Below, in pieces: positions 37,710-46,829 of a stretch of DNA of 64,000 nucleotides. The position numbers were made by a program, and so were the translations under genes. The stretch spans positions 2,602,824-2,666,823 of the forward strand of contig NC_011138.3 in NCBI RefSeq assembly GCF_000020585.3, read 5' to 3'. Position 1 is the stretch's first letter, and each line of letters begins with the position of its first letter. The notes below the pieces were generated by a model. It saw only the letters and a list, made by a program, of their open reading frames with translations, was not told the DNA's origin and searched no databases. Source of the DNA: Alteromonas mediterranea DE. Its GTDB lineage: Bacteria > Pseudomonadota > Gammaproteobacteria > Enterobacterales > Alteromonadaceae.

Positions 37710-39842
37710 ATGTCTATACGTGTCCGTTACATCGCTGCCCTCGTGCTTATAGCTACACTTGTCACGCTTTCATTTATAGTGATGCACGACTTGATTAGCG
37801 AGCAAAAACAAGATGCTGAGAATATTAATGTTGCGGGTCAACAGCGTATGCTTTCTCAGCGTATAGCGCTAATGCTATCTACCGGCGAAACGTGTAGCAG
37901 CGGCCCGGAGCGGGAGTATCTAGAACAAGCACTGGCACAATTTAAAGCAAACCACCAGCAGCTAGTCTCGAAAAACAACCTTCCCCTTCCAATATTCGAT
38001 ATATATTTCGTCGAGGGGAAATTAGATAGAAGCGTTAACCAGTACATCAAAAATGTCGAACGCGCTTTAACAGCCACCGATTGTCAAACCATTGCGCCGT
38101 TAGATATTCAGGCACTCACCGAATTATTGAAGCAACTCGATTACGTGGTAACGCTTTTCGAGCAAGATGCGTCGAACCAAGTAGATACGGTCTTATCCAT
38201 AGAGTTTTACTTATGGTTAGCCACGCTAGCACTGCTTTGCATAGAAGCGGTTTTTATCTTTTCCCCCATGGAACAAACCGTAAAACAGGCATTTTCGAAA
38301 CTTACGCGTTTGAAGGCAGAAGCAGAAGAAACGGCTGAAAAAGCACGAAAAGCAAGTAAAGCAAAATCTGAGTTTCTTTCTAGCATGAGCCACGAACTTC
38401 GCACCCCGATGAATGGGCTGTTCGGCATGATAGAGCTAGCCATTGATAACCCTGAAAAAAGTAGTATCTATCTAAAAAAAGCCAAAACAGCGGGGCGCCA
38501 ACTGCTGGTACTGATCAACGACATATTAGATGTATCTAAAATTGAAGCGGGCAAAATAAAAATAGAGCGAGCACCAGTAGACTTGTTGCAGATACTCGAT
38601 GACGTGGTGTCACTACAACGCGTGTACTGTCAACGAAAAGGTCTTGAATTTATCTATTTGAAAGACCCAGATTTACCACATGTCGTGGAAGGTGATATAA
38701 CGCGGATTTCGCAAATCTTACATAACTTATTGAACAATGCTATTAAGTTTACCGAACGTGGTTCGGTAACGCTTAAAGTGCGATATACCAAACATCCAAA
38801 CGGCAACTTCTTGTCCTTTGATGTCATCGATACGGGTATAGGTATAGCGTCGTCGAAACTAGACAATATTTTTAGAAAATTTGAACAAGCAGACAAAACG
38901 ACAACCCGGGACTTTGGCGGTACCGGGCTCGGTTTAAGCATCGCAAAACAACTTGCTCAATTAATGAATGGCGATATCACTGTCACCTCATTTATCGGTC
39001 AAGGCAGCACGTTTAGTTTTACAATGGCCGCAAAAGAGTGCCACCTGCCTGAGATAACCGTACAGCCAGGTTCTTCCGTGCGCTGCGCTGTTGTAGATGA
39101 TTTGCAGACCAGTCGCGAATATTTTGAGCACGTGGTCAATGCAATGTCTATCAGCTCTCAAAGCTACGGTAGTGCAAAAGCATTCCTGTCAGACACTCCG
39201 TTAAGTTTTGACGTTATCATTTTGGATTTATCCATGCCGGAAATGAGCGGTGTTGATTTACTCAAACAATTAAAGACATTGAACCCCAAACCATTTCCGA
39301 AGGTTATTTTAATATCTGCGGAGCTCGAAAGATTAGAAGAGGAAAGCGACGATGAAATAATCGGGCTAATTTGGCGAACTCACGTGAAACCGATTAATCG
39401 TAGAGAGCTAGAACACGACCTAAATAAGCTTGTTGATACAACGCCTCAGGTAACTACCGATACCGCAGCGGCTAACAAAAAGAAACGTATTTTACTTGCC
39501 GAAGATAACGAAATTAACGCTGAAATCGTTAAAACGATCATGCAGGCTGAAGGCTATAAGTTTCTGCACGTCAAAAATGGTAAAGATGCCATTGACGTGG
39601 TTAAACGCCATAACTTCGATCTCATTTTAATGGATTGTAATATGCCCATAATGGGCGGCATCGAAGCGTCTTCTATTTTGCGGAACGCTTTGGATATTAC
39701 AACGCCAATAGTGGCCCTTACGGCTAATGCGTTTGCAGAAGATAAAGAAGAGTGTTTGGCCGCGGGAATGACTGACTTTATGGCGAAGCCAATAGACAAA
39801 GGCACCCTTTTATCTTGTATCAGAAAACACTTAGCAAGCTAA
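37710..39842 (+). CDS. Hybrid sensor histidine kinase with PilJ-type sensor and two receiver domains
   Basis: 710 residues. Order: transmembrane helix (7-25), periplasmic helical sensor with the PilJ/NarX-type motif AGQQRMLSQRIALML (42-56), second transmembrane helix (165-185), coiled coil (195-220), HisKA with phospho-acceptor H228 in SMSHELRTPMN, HATPase (N box LLNNAIKF, G boxes DTGIGIA and GGTGLGLSIA), receiver 1 (D506 in ILDLSMPEMSG) and receiver 2 (D642 in LMDCNMPIMGG). Receiver 1 is less typical (HVKPINRRE). No Hpt domain or partner regulator adjacent, so phosphate must leave through genes elsewhere. Signal unknown. Confidence 0.9.
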   Translation: MSIRVRYIAALVLIATLVTLSFIVMHDLISEQKQDAENINVAGQQRMLSQRIALMLSTGETCSSGPEREYLEQALAQFKANHQQLVSKNNLPLPIFDIYFVEGKLDRSVNQYIKNVERALTATDCQTIAPLDIQALTELLKQLDYVVTLFEQDASNQVDTVLSIEFYLWLATLALLCIEAVFIFSPMEQTVKQAFSKLTRLKAEAEETAEKARKASKAKSEFLSSMSHELRTPMNGLFGMIELAIDNPEKSSIYLKKAKTAGRQLLVLINDILDVSKIEAGKIKIERAPVDLLQILDDVVSLQRVYCQRKGLEFIYLKDPDLPHVVEGDITRISQILHNLLNNAIKFTERGSVTLKVRYTKHPNGNFLSFDVIDTGIGIASSKLDNIFRKFEQADKTTTRDFGGTGLGLSIAKQLAQLMNGDITVTSFIGQGSTFSFTMAAKECHLPEITVQPGSSVRCAVVDDLQTSREYFEHVVNAMSISSQSYGSAKAFLSDTPLSFDVIILDLSMPEMSGVDLLKQLKTLNPKPFPKVILISAELERLEEESDDEIIGLIWRTHVKPINRRELEHDLNKLVDTTPQVTTDTAAANKKKRILLAEDNEINAEIVKTIMQAEGYKFLHVKNGKDAIDVVKRHNFDLILMDCNMPIMGGIEASSILRNALDITTPIVALTANAFAEDKEECLAAGMTDFMAKPIDKGTLLSCIRKHLAS

Positions 39843-39888
39843 GAGACATGGAGTGCACGGATAGTCGTTACTCATACCCCGAGGCCTG

Positions 39889-40776
39889 CTATGCCGTATA
39901 GGCAGCTTGTTCTGCAGTATACCCTGGCGCAATAGCAAGATTATCCGTATCAGCAAGGCTTTGGCGGTTTTTAAGCCAAAGTTGATATTCACCTGAACGC
40001 AAACTTGCATGCTTGGTACAGTCTACATTCCAGCGCCTCAGTAAATAGCCCGCCATAGCGGCGCGTACTTCTAAGGTGAGTACGCCTTCTTCCATCGCAT
40101 AATCAAGCTCAATGGCAGTAGGAAATTTAATGTTTTTAGGGTGAGGCACAATCTCAAGAGGGATCAACCTTCCCCACTCTTCATCCTGCTCAATGCACTC
40201 ATGCACTTCAGGCTCTGCTTTAACCGTTACCTTGCTAATGCGGGTTAATACAAAGTCTCGAAAGCTCTGCGACTTTCTGTCAAATGCGCGAACATGCCAT
40301 CGCTGACCATTATCAACAATACTATGGGGCACAAGTTCACGTGCGCCACTGCCGCTAGATAACGATGTGTAAATAACGCTCATCGCTTTTTTGTTAACTA
40401 TGGCTTGTACTACTTTCGCTACCACAAAAATATCAGGTACGTTCAGCGAAGACGCACTTTCTACCGGAAAGTGCAAATCGCCAATGGCATCAAACCCGTC
40501 TGATATGTCGTTGGCAAGCTTTACCAAGGTACGTTTGGCATCGTGCTCGAAAACTGGAAGAAAGTTTTCTGTTTGAAAGTAACGCTTTTCTCTTGGATCG
40601 TAGATTAAGTTATCGGGCGCTAGTTCTTTGTAGAGCGTAAAGTCACGAGAGCCGGCCGATAGCCCCACTTCAAAGCGATTTATTAAGTCTTGGCGATGAA
40701 TAGCCCCTTTAAACAAAAGGCAGAAATCGATATACGCCAGTCGTTGGCGTTGAGAAAAAGAAATGGTTTCTAACAT
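39889..40776 (-). CDS. WYL-domain transcriptional regulator, BrxR/CapW-like
   Basis: 295 residues. N-terminal winged helix (5-75: SQRQRLAYIDFCLLFKGAI, RQDLINRFEVGLSAGSRDFTLYKEL), WSD-like linker with YDPREKRYFQ, WYL domain (about 125-200) and C-terminal dimerisation region. The N-terminal pattern is that of BrxR/CapW, repressors that control BREX, CBASS and other phage-defence systems. No defence operon lies beside it; the neighbours are a hybrid kinase and a degenerate intron. Start taken at ATG 40776; a GTG at 40785 is also possible. Confidence 0.78.
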   Translation of the reverse strand: MLETISFSQRQRLAYIDFCLLFKGAIHRQDLINRFEVGLSAGSRDFTLYKELAPDNLIYDPREKRYFQTENFLPVFEHDAKRTLVKLANDISDGFDAIGDLHFPVESASSLNVPDIFVVAKVVQAIVNKKAMSVIYTSLSSGSGARELVPHSIVDNGQRWHVRAFDRKSQSFRDFVLTRISKVTVKAEPEVHECIEQDEEWGRLIPLEIVPHPKNIKFPTAIELDYAMEEGVLTLEVRAAMAGYLLRRWNVDCTKHASLRSGEYQLWLKNRQSLADTDNLAIAPGYTAEQAAYTA

Positions 40777-40844
40777 GGTGCGCACTTATTGTAATTTTAT
40801 TCAGTGTGGTTCATTTAAAGCCGCATGTAAATAGCAAAAGAAAT

Positions 40845-41709
40845 ATCGAGTAGGGTGAGGCTTGCGCCTCATCCCTCTCACAGAACCGTACGTACGGGCC
40901 TCGTATACGGCTCCTGCATACTTCATATCACTTGCTAAGTGACACAATGCTAATTTGCAATCTAGTATCGTGCGCCCTATGGACATCGTTCATTTTCTAA
41001 CATTGTGGTAACTTTCATTGCAGGGTTTGGCGTTCTAGCACTGAGGCAATCTACCAAATTTGACTACAATTACTTCCCATATACGGCCTGTCTCACCAGA
41101 CATCACTATTCCTAGCGCACCGATTCGACTTGTCCCGCTGATCAGGCGGCTTGTGTATCAATGATAAAAAAAACTCACAACTCATCAGAGTCTTAAAGTC
41201 TGCTTCCCCCCTTCGCAATCCATTTAAGCTTTTGGCTAAAATGGATCCTATCAAACACAATGCTGATAGTCGGCTTGGTTTTACCCTCCACACCATTACT
41301 GGCTTTCATCGGCCTAGCCTTACTCACTACTACGGGTTCATCTGCCACCTCACACTCGCAACATTCTTGGATCACTCCTTGAACGATACGTCCAACCATT
41401 TGATTGGATCCAATGCCAGGCTTCCCCAGTTACTGTTCTGGTAACCACGTTATGGCTCCCTGTTAGAAATTCCACCCTCAAACACAAAACAGGTCTGACT
41501 GAGTATCGGGCTTCGCGCTATTTTGCACGCTTACCCACCTGCCTTGCCGAATCAGGTTCACTTTCATTGTGTACCTCTAACTTCCTATGGCTTCCTTCGG
41601 ACCCTGTCGTTGGCCAACAACGCCCTTGCCATTCGGATTATCTTCCCCTCAGTCAGGGTGATTCAGGTTTCTTTCAACCTGACGGGTTTGCCAGCTTCGC
41701 TGGGCAAAC
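40845..41709 (-). mobile_element. Group II intron, internally deleted, without its reverse transcriptase
   Basis: On the minus strand the right part has the 5' ribozyme landmarks of bacterial group II introns: GAATGGCAAGGGCG, then AGGGTCCGAAGGAAGCC, AGAGGTACACAATG, GGCAGGTGGGTAAGCG and GAAGCCCGATACTCAGTCAG. The left end has domain V (40883-40913) and a domain VI-like stem ending CTACTCGAT at 40845. About 865 bp in total instead of 2-3 kb; no RT, maturase or endonuclease motif is readable between them. The 5' boundary at 41709 (GTTTG, beside a terminator T run) is inferred. Confidence 0.75.
40883..40913 (-). ncRNA. Group II intron domain V
   Basis: Stem GAGCCGTA / TACGGTTC with internal ACG / CGT pairing, the conserved catalytic hairpin near the intron 3' end. 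Confidence 0.7.
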
Positions 41710-41737
41710 AAAAAAGCCCAGCACTTGGCTGGGCTTA
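41710..41737 (-). terminator. Terminator after the nuclease / PEP-CTERM operon
   Basis: AAGCCCAGC / GCTGGGCTT with loop CAAGT, followed by TTTTTT on the minus strand. The group II intron remnant begins directly after the T run. Confidence 0.85.
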
Positions 41738-41756
41738 GCTTTTAAGTATTTAAGGT

Positions 41757-42356
41757 TTACTGCTTTGCACGTTTGCGTGCGAAAACCATACCGCCTAGAG
41801 CTAAAAGAGATAGCGCAAAGGTACCTGGTGCAGGTACTTGGGCGATTTCAAAGCTTGTGCTCTCAGTTGAAACGTTTGGTAAAGCAACCCCGCCGTTATT
41901 GGTTATCACCGAACTTACAGGTGATAACTCTACAATGCCAGCATTAAGCGCTAGTAAATTGAACGAAAACAGTTCGACAGTACTTTTACCATTTTGCGCA
42001 AATTCAGCACCTTCAAATAAAGGAACTATCGCGGCAAGAAATGATTCAATTGAGATAATACTTAAAGTACTTTCGGTGCTTCCATTAGTACCTACAACTG
42101 GCTGATTACCTAATGCGCCTAAGTCAAAGATAGACGAAACATCAAGGCTTAAAAGTGTACTATCGAAATTAAAAAGTGCGTTATAGCCATAAAAGTAAGT
42201 CTGAACGGCGTTATCGTCGATCAACTCAGTTGCACTTACCGTGGCCATTATTGTTTCGCCAACGCTATAAGTGTCTTTATCTGTTGTAATCGAAATTAGT
42301 GCTGCGTTTGCGTTGAAAGTAGCGACAGCCATTATTAGTAAAAAGAATTTTTTCAT
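41757..42356 (-). CDS. PEP-CTERM protein with cohesin-like domain
   Basis: 199 residues. Signal peptide 1-18 (MKKFFLLIMAVATFNANA). Residues 20-165 read like a cohesin-type beta sandwich: TDKDTYSVGETIMATVSATEL (strand pair after a Gly turn) and YGYNALFNFDSTLLSLDVSSI (the FxLxFD..xL pattern). The C-terminus is a PEP-CTERM sorting signal: VPAPG, hydrophobic helix, then RKRAK. Exosortase would process it in the envelope; no exosortase gene is in the window. AGGAAA precedes ATG 42356, 16 nt after the stop of the dockerin-bearing nuclease. Confidence 0.78.
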   Translation of the reverse strand: MKKFFLLIMAVATFNANAALISITTDKDTYSVGETIMATVSATELIDDNAVQTYFYGYNALFNFDSTLLSLDVSSIFDLGALGNQPVVGTNGSTESTLSIISIESFLAAIVPLFEGAEFAQNGKSTVELFSFNLLALNAGIVELSPVSSVITNNGGVALPNVSTESTSFEIAQVPAPGTFALSLLALGGMVFARKRAKQ

Positions 42357-42372
42357 TGTTATTTTCCTAAAA

Positions 42373-45300
42373 TTAAATTGCACAGTTAGCGCGTGTACAC
42401 ATCGCCATTAATGCTTGAATATCGAAGAAGCTGATTTGGCCGTCGCCGTTAAAATCGTAGCTTTCAGCCGTCGCTTGCCCTTGTAAAAACAGTTGATAGA
42501 AGGCCATGATATCGTTGTAATCGACATCGTTATCACCATCAAAGTCTCCTACTGTCACTTCTTCTGGGAAGTTAAGCACAACCACTACCGGGTCATGATC
42601 TGACGAGCGATAAGCATCCGCGCCATAATAGCTAGAAAGCTGAGTTTCTGATTTGAATTCAACGTTATAGTCGAACACGCGAGGTTCATCGGCATTGATG
42701 TGCCATACCGTTGCGTCTACCACATATTCAGTTAACGATGGACTTGATAAAGCGTGGTCGAGATATCCCATTTCGCCGCCGAAGCTATACGAATAAGCAC
42801 TATCGCCATCAAAGAAGTTAACTAAGTTACTGTAGCCAGCCTCTTCAAGCGCAAGGATAGGCTCTTCCTTCGCATAGGCATTTAAATCACCCATTACGAT
42901 AACGCGGTCAGACAAAATATCGCTGTTTTGCTCAACAAGTGAAATAATGCCTTGTGCTGCTTGAGTACGCAGTTCGTTCCAGCAGCCTTGGCCGTCACCT
43001 AAATCGGCATTGTTACCCGTAGCACTGCCACAGCTTCCTTTCGACTTGAAGTGGTTTATCGCTAAGGTAAAGTCTTCGCCATTGCTGTTCACACTAAAGC
43101 TTTGTAGTAAAGGCTGACGGTTACCATAGTCAAACGGTGCGTTAGATGAAGTAACAGGGTTACCCTGAAGTGAAACTACCGCTGGCTTATAGATAATGCC
43201 TACAGCTATTTCATCTCCGCCTAGTTGAGACTCTAATGCAACATAGCTGTACTCATCGCTGCCTAGTTCAGCGTTAACGCTGTCAACTAATGTCGCAATC
43301 GCCGATTCACTGCTATAGCCATCGTTTTCAATTTCAACAAGGCCAAGTACATCGGCATTCATCGCTACAATAGCAGCAATGGTTTTCACTTTCTGACGTT
43401 CGAACTCGGCAACTGAATCTGCGCCGCGAGGGGTCGGGAACTCAGGGCCATTGAAGTAATTGAGCACATTAAAGCTAGCCACTTTTACATCACCGATAGC
43501 ATTTAGCTGTGGTGCAGCAATTCGTGGATTAGTGCGCACGGTTTGAATATCACCAACAGGGATGAGGTTGTAAGCACCAAAGGCATAATGTAATACACCT
43601 TCTAAGGCCTCAACACTGTCTCCCAAACGCAGTGGGTTGTTATGCGATAATCCGCCAACAGGGAAAGGAATATCATCCAAATTCTGTGATGTTTTTCCGT
43701 CATCAACCAATAAGGTGTTTCGTGCATTGGCTTCAGCTAGCGCCAACGCTTCTTGTGAACCTGCTACAAACTGGTTAGTAGGAATCATTAAGCGCTGAGA
43801 CGACACGTTGAACTGACCGTAGCGACCAAGATTGTAGATATCAGAGACTTTGAGCGTTTGCTCAAAACTAATATGCATGCCCTCTAGTGCTTCTAAATCA
43901 GTACCCGGGCTAAACGGCATAGCAACTGACGTGTAAAGCACGCTGCTACCAGACCCCGTAACCTCTACATCCGCAGATAAAGCGATTTGAGTTACACCAA
44001 AGCGCTCACCTACTGTACCTTGTAAACGCACCGCATCGCCCGCTACAGGTAGGCTAAATGAACCTGCGTAAACAAACACACCCTCAGATGTTGATGTATT
44101 GTCATCCGAATCAGCTGCTTCTTCCTGAACGAAAAACCCGCTCATATCAGGCACCACTTTTGTGACGACCGCTTCAACAATGACATCACTGCCAATAAGT
44201 GCCGACTCCTCGCCGTCGCCTTGAATTGCGCTGATGAGTACCACTTCAGGAGTGGGATCCGTTGGGTCGGTTGGGTAGGTTGGGTCTGTCGGGTCTGTCG
44301 GGTCGGTTGGGTCAGTAGGTTCACTTACTGAACCGTTATGGGAGCCAAAATTACTTAGCGTATCCTTAGGAAAGCTATCCCACTCATCAGTAGTAAAAGC
44401 AGGGTTTCGGTTAGCGTTTCCGCCTGTCACGGAACTCTTACGCACTAACGTGACGTCTTTACCCCAATTAGTCCTAACGCCGTAAGTACCTAGTGCATCT
44501 ACCACTTGGCCGTTGTATACCAACTCAACGTAATCGTCGCCGTTAAAATTTATTACGAAGCTGCTAAGGGTAGAACCACTTGTCAGTAAGGCATCGGCAT
44601 CTGCATGAGCAAATGTTGCCACACCACCTGCAGGAATTTCGCCTTCTAGCGCTAAAACTTTACGGTCTGCATCGGCGGTATCGCCGTTTGAAAGTAGTAC
44701 CAACTCATAGCCAGATAGGCTTACAGGCTGAGTAGAACTATTGAAAAGCTCTATCGCTTTGTTAAAGCTACCACCCTCAATATACTCTGAAATGTAAACG
44801 CTATTGGTTGATGGTGCTGTGTCGCCTCCTGTATCGCCACCTGTGTCACCACCGGTATCACCACCTGTGTCACCACCGGTATCACCACCGGTATCACCAC
44901 CTGTGTCACCGCCCGAGTCTCCGCCTGTGCCATCGCAGCTTTCGTTGAAGATAAGCGAGGCCAGTTCCGGCTTGTCAATAAACGGGTTTCGATTACCTTG
45001 GAATTCATAAACGCGTTCATTACGGCGACGTTCGAATTCATCTACTGGGTCGCTTTCATGCCACTGAAGCAAAACACAAAGCTTGCCGAAGGCCGCTTCG
45101 TCAGTAGTGGTTAAGCGATTCAGCAAGACTAAGTCTTCTTCCGTATCACCCGCGGTATTGCCATCGTATCGCACATCCATGTAAAGCATAGAGCGCGCAA
45201 CGTCACCTTTTACCGCGTCACGTGGTTCAAACGAATCACTGTCTACGCGGTTTGCTGGCGCTTCATTAAGTTCGTTATCGCTGAAGTCAAAATCTAGATT

Positions 45301-46413
45301 CCCGCGTGAGCTGTTAACTGAAATGTCAGTAGGACGTAGGTGCAGGATGTCGCTATAAGCCGTTAAACTTGTGCTTGAGAAGCCATGACTTTTCGCCCAA
45401 ACATGCTCGCGGTTCCAATTGTCTTGGTTAGTACTTTGACTACCGCTTCCGTTAGTAAATTTATCTTGCGATATGCCCTTGTAAAACAAAATGACGTTTT
45501 CAGTATTTGAAGGGTCTTCATCAGTGTAAGTTAACGCGGTCCACACCTCTGAATACGATAGCGTACGATGGCCATTTTCAATGATTGTGTGCGTTGTTTC
45601 TTTTAATGTTTGTGCACTTTCACCATTGGCAATGGCCGTATCGAGCGTGGCGTAATAGTCTGAAGCAACAAAGTCGCTCGCTAAATTAATCGCTTCTAGA
45701 TCTGGACAGTTAAAACAGGTGCCGCTTAAGAAAAGCAGTTCGCCTGAAGGTTCACCGCCTTCGTCAGGTGTATCGCCGCCGTCTGTCGCCCCAGACGAGC
45801 TAACTGAAATGCTTTCAAGGTTAAGATATTCGGATCCTGCGTTGTTTGCCATAGCAACTTTAAGAACAAGGCTGTTCCCGCTGCCAATAGCAGCCGAAAC
45901 GTTGCCGTTCTCAAAATCGTCTTTTACTGTGTGGGCACTACCAGCAATAGGTGCAATAAGTTCAAACGCCCCACCGTCGATGGAATAGAAAACGTCTATA
46001 TAGTCAGCCTCTTCCATGGTGCCGCTTTTAGATAACAAAGCGTCGATAGTAATGTTACCCTGACCGGTTATGTCTATAGACTCACTTTGCCACACCACTT
46101 CGCCATCAACATCACGCGCTTGCATTGCGCCATTTGCTACGCGAAACCAGTCTGACGTTGCCGTTAATTCACCCGTGGAAACATCAATTGACCAGCGACT
46201 GACATCTTCAATAGTGACATTAGTTCCTATTTCGATGGGGCCAGTGGCGCCCTTGCCTTGCAGCTCACTGGCTTCGAAATCTTCTTGCCATAGCGTATCT
46301 GCACCTGCGTTTAGCGATATTACGCCGAATGATAATGCCCCGGCTAATAGTGCATTAATCACTTTTGCTGACTTTCTCAGCGTGTACTTTTGTGTGTTAC
46401 CCTCATTAATCAT
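42373..46413 (-). CDS. Large secreted nuclease: endonuclease I + lamin-tail + OB + EEP exonuclease + dockerin-like end
   Basis: 1346 residues. Order: signal peptide (1-38), beta-sandwich (45-205), endonuclease I domain (about 225-495; NREHVW 334-339, SRGNLDF 369-375), GGDT-repeat linker (497-531), lamin-tail domain (537-650), PTD-repeat linker (699-720), YhcR-like OB domain (724-830), EEP nuclease (975-1282; ASFNVLNYFNG, EIEND, HFKSKG, GDLNAY, GYLDHAL, SSDHDP), and a dockerin-like pair of calcium loops (GDFDGDNDVDYNDI 1289-1302; YDFNGDGQISFFDI 1319-1332). It resembles ExeM-type extracellular DNases but with an added endonuclease I module and no GlyGly-CTERM anchor. Likely degrades extracellular DNA for phosphorus or biofilm control. 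Confidence 0.88.
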   Translation of the reverse strand: MINEGNTQKYTLRKSAKVINALLAGALSFGVISLNAGADTLWQEDFEASELQGKGATGPIEIGTNVTIEDVSRWSIDVSTGELTATSDWFRVANGAMQARDVDGEVVWQSESIDITGQGNITIDALLSKSGTMEEADYIDVFYSIDGGAFELIAPIAGSAHTVKDDFENGNVSAAIGSGNSLVLKVAMANNAGSEYLNLESISVSSSGATDGGDTPDEGGEPSGELLFLSGTCFNCPDLEAINLASDFVASDYYATLDTAIANGESAQTLKETTHTIIENGHRTLSYSEVWTALTYTDEDPSNTENVILFYKGISQDKFTNGSGSQSTNQDNWNREHVWAKSHGFSSTSLTAYSDILHLRPTDISVNSSRGNLDFDFSDNELNEAPANRVDSDSFEPRDAVKGDVARSMLYMDVRYDGNTAGDTEEDLVLLNRLTTTDEAAFGKLCVLLQWHESDPVDEFERRRNERVYEFQGNRNPFIDKPELASLIFNESCDGTGGDSGGDTGGDTGGDTGGDTGGDTGGDTGGDTGGDTAPSTNSVYISEYIEGGSFNKAIELFNSSTQPVSLSGYELVLLSNGDTADADRKVLALEGEIPAGGVATFAHADADALLTSGSTLSSFVINFNGDDYVELVYNGQVVDALGTYGVRTNWGKDVTLVRKSSVTGGNANRNPAFTTDEWDSFPKDTLSNFGSHNGSVSEPTDPTDPTDPTDPTYPTDPTDPTPEVVLISAIQGDGEESALIGSDVIVEAVVTKVVPDMSGFFVQEEAADSDDNTSTSEGVFVYAGSFSLPVAGDAVRLQGTVGERFGVTQIALSADVEVTGSGSSVLYTSVAMPFSPGTDLEALEGMHISFEQTLKVSDIYNLGRYGQFNVSSQRLMIPTNQFVAGSQEALALAEANARNTLLVDDGKTSQNLDDIPFPVGGLSHNNPLRLGDSVEALEGVLHYAFGAYNLIPVGDIQTVRTNPRIAAPQLNAIGDVKVASFNVLNYFNGPEFPTPRGADSVAEFERQKVKTIAAIVAMNADVLGLVEIENDGYSSESAIATLVDSVNAELGSDEYSYVALESQLGGDEIAVGIIYKPAVVSLQGNPVTSSNAPFDYGNRQPLLQSFSVNSNGEDFTLAINHFKSKGSCGSATGNNADLGDGQGCWNELRTQAAQGIISLVEQNSDILSDRVIVMGDLNAYAKEEPILALEEAGYSNLVNFFDGDSAYSYSFGGEMGYLDHALSSPSLTEYVVDATVWHINADEPRVFDYNVEFKSETQLSSYYGADAYRSSDHDPVVVVLNFPEEVTVGDFDGDNDVDYNDIMAFYQLFLQGQATAESYDFNGDGQISFFDIQALMAMCTRANCAI
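44254..44319 (-). repeat. Pro-Thr-Asp (DPT) linker repeat in the nuclease gene
   Basis: About seven 9-bp units encoding DPT (one reads YPT), residues 699-720. A spacer between the lamin-tail and OB domains, prone to copy-number change. Confidence 0.8.
44824..44925 (-). repeat. GGDT linker repeat in the nuclease gene
   Basis: Eight 12-bp units encoding GGDT (residues 500-531) between the endonuclease I and lamin-tail domains. Acidic and possibly calcium-binding. Alternating synonymous GT/AT third positions suggest unit-pair duplication. Confidence 0.85.
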
Positions 46414-46606
46414 TTTGCTTTCCGCTTTTTGTATAAGGAAGGTATAAATTCATATACATACGTATACACAGCAAGCAGTTAACGAAAATAATAATATAAA
46501 CGTCACACTTCAATAAATTCATAAACTTAAGCGTTTAAAATAAGTTTACTTGTTTATTAACTCTACTGAACCTTGGTACAGGGAAAGTTGATTTGTCACA
46601 TATCTA

Positions 46607-46630
46607 AAATGTTTCAAAATTGAAACATTT
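46607..46630. promoter_or_regulatory. 24-bp palindrome upstream of the nuclease operon
   Basis: AAATGTTTCAA, AA, TTGAAACATTT: perfect 11-bp arms with a 2-bp centre, about 195 bp before the nuclease start in a 416-bp gap. The form suits a dimeric repressor of TetR or similar type; no T run for termination. Confidence 0.6.
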
Positions 46631-46668
46631 AAATGGTTTATCGTGGTGCATATTACCGTTTTATGCAC

Positions 46669-46699
46669 AAAAAAAGAGCGCACATCAGGCGCTCTTTTT
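46669..46699. terminator. Terminator between the chemoreceptor and nuclease genes
   Basis: AAAAAGAGCGC / GCGCTCTTTTT hairpin with a 7-nt loop, 130 nt past the chemoreceptor stop. A and T runs allow function on either strand. Confidence 0.75.
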
Positions 46700-46829
46700 G
46701 GCGTTATTTATTAAATAGTGAAGACGAGGCTGGCTTTACCGTACCTTTATTTTAATGCTCTGAATGTAAGAGGCTCCCAACGACGTTTTAAGACGCTAGT
46801 TTCCGCCCCATACATTACTGCGTTGTCAC

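Noticed and set aside
41193..41947. Several short open frames in the 41.0-41.9 kb region, considered as a reverse transcriptase or small genes
   Set aside because: No RT or maturase motif appears in any frame; the region is better explained as group II intron ribozyme sequence with its ORF deleted.
44751..45041. Open frames on both strands across the GGDT repeat (runs of VVIPV or PPVSP)
   Set aside because: They are other-frame readings of the 12-bp repeat inside the nuclease gene, with no RBS or independent support.
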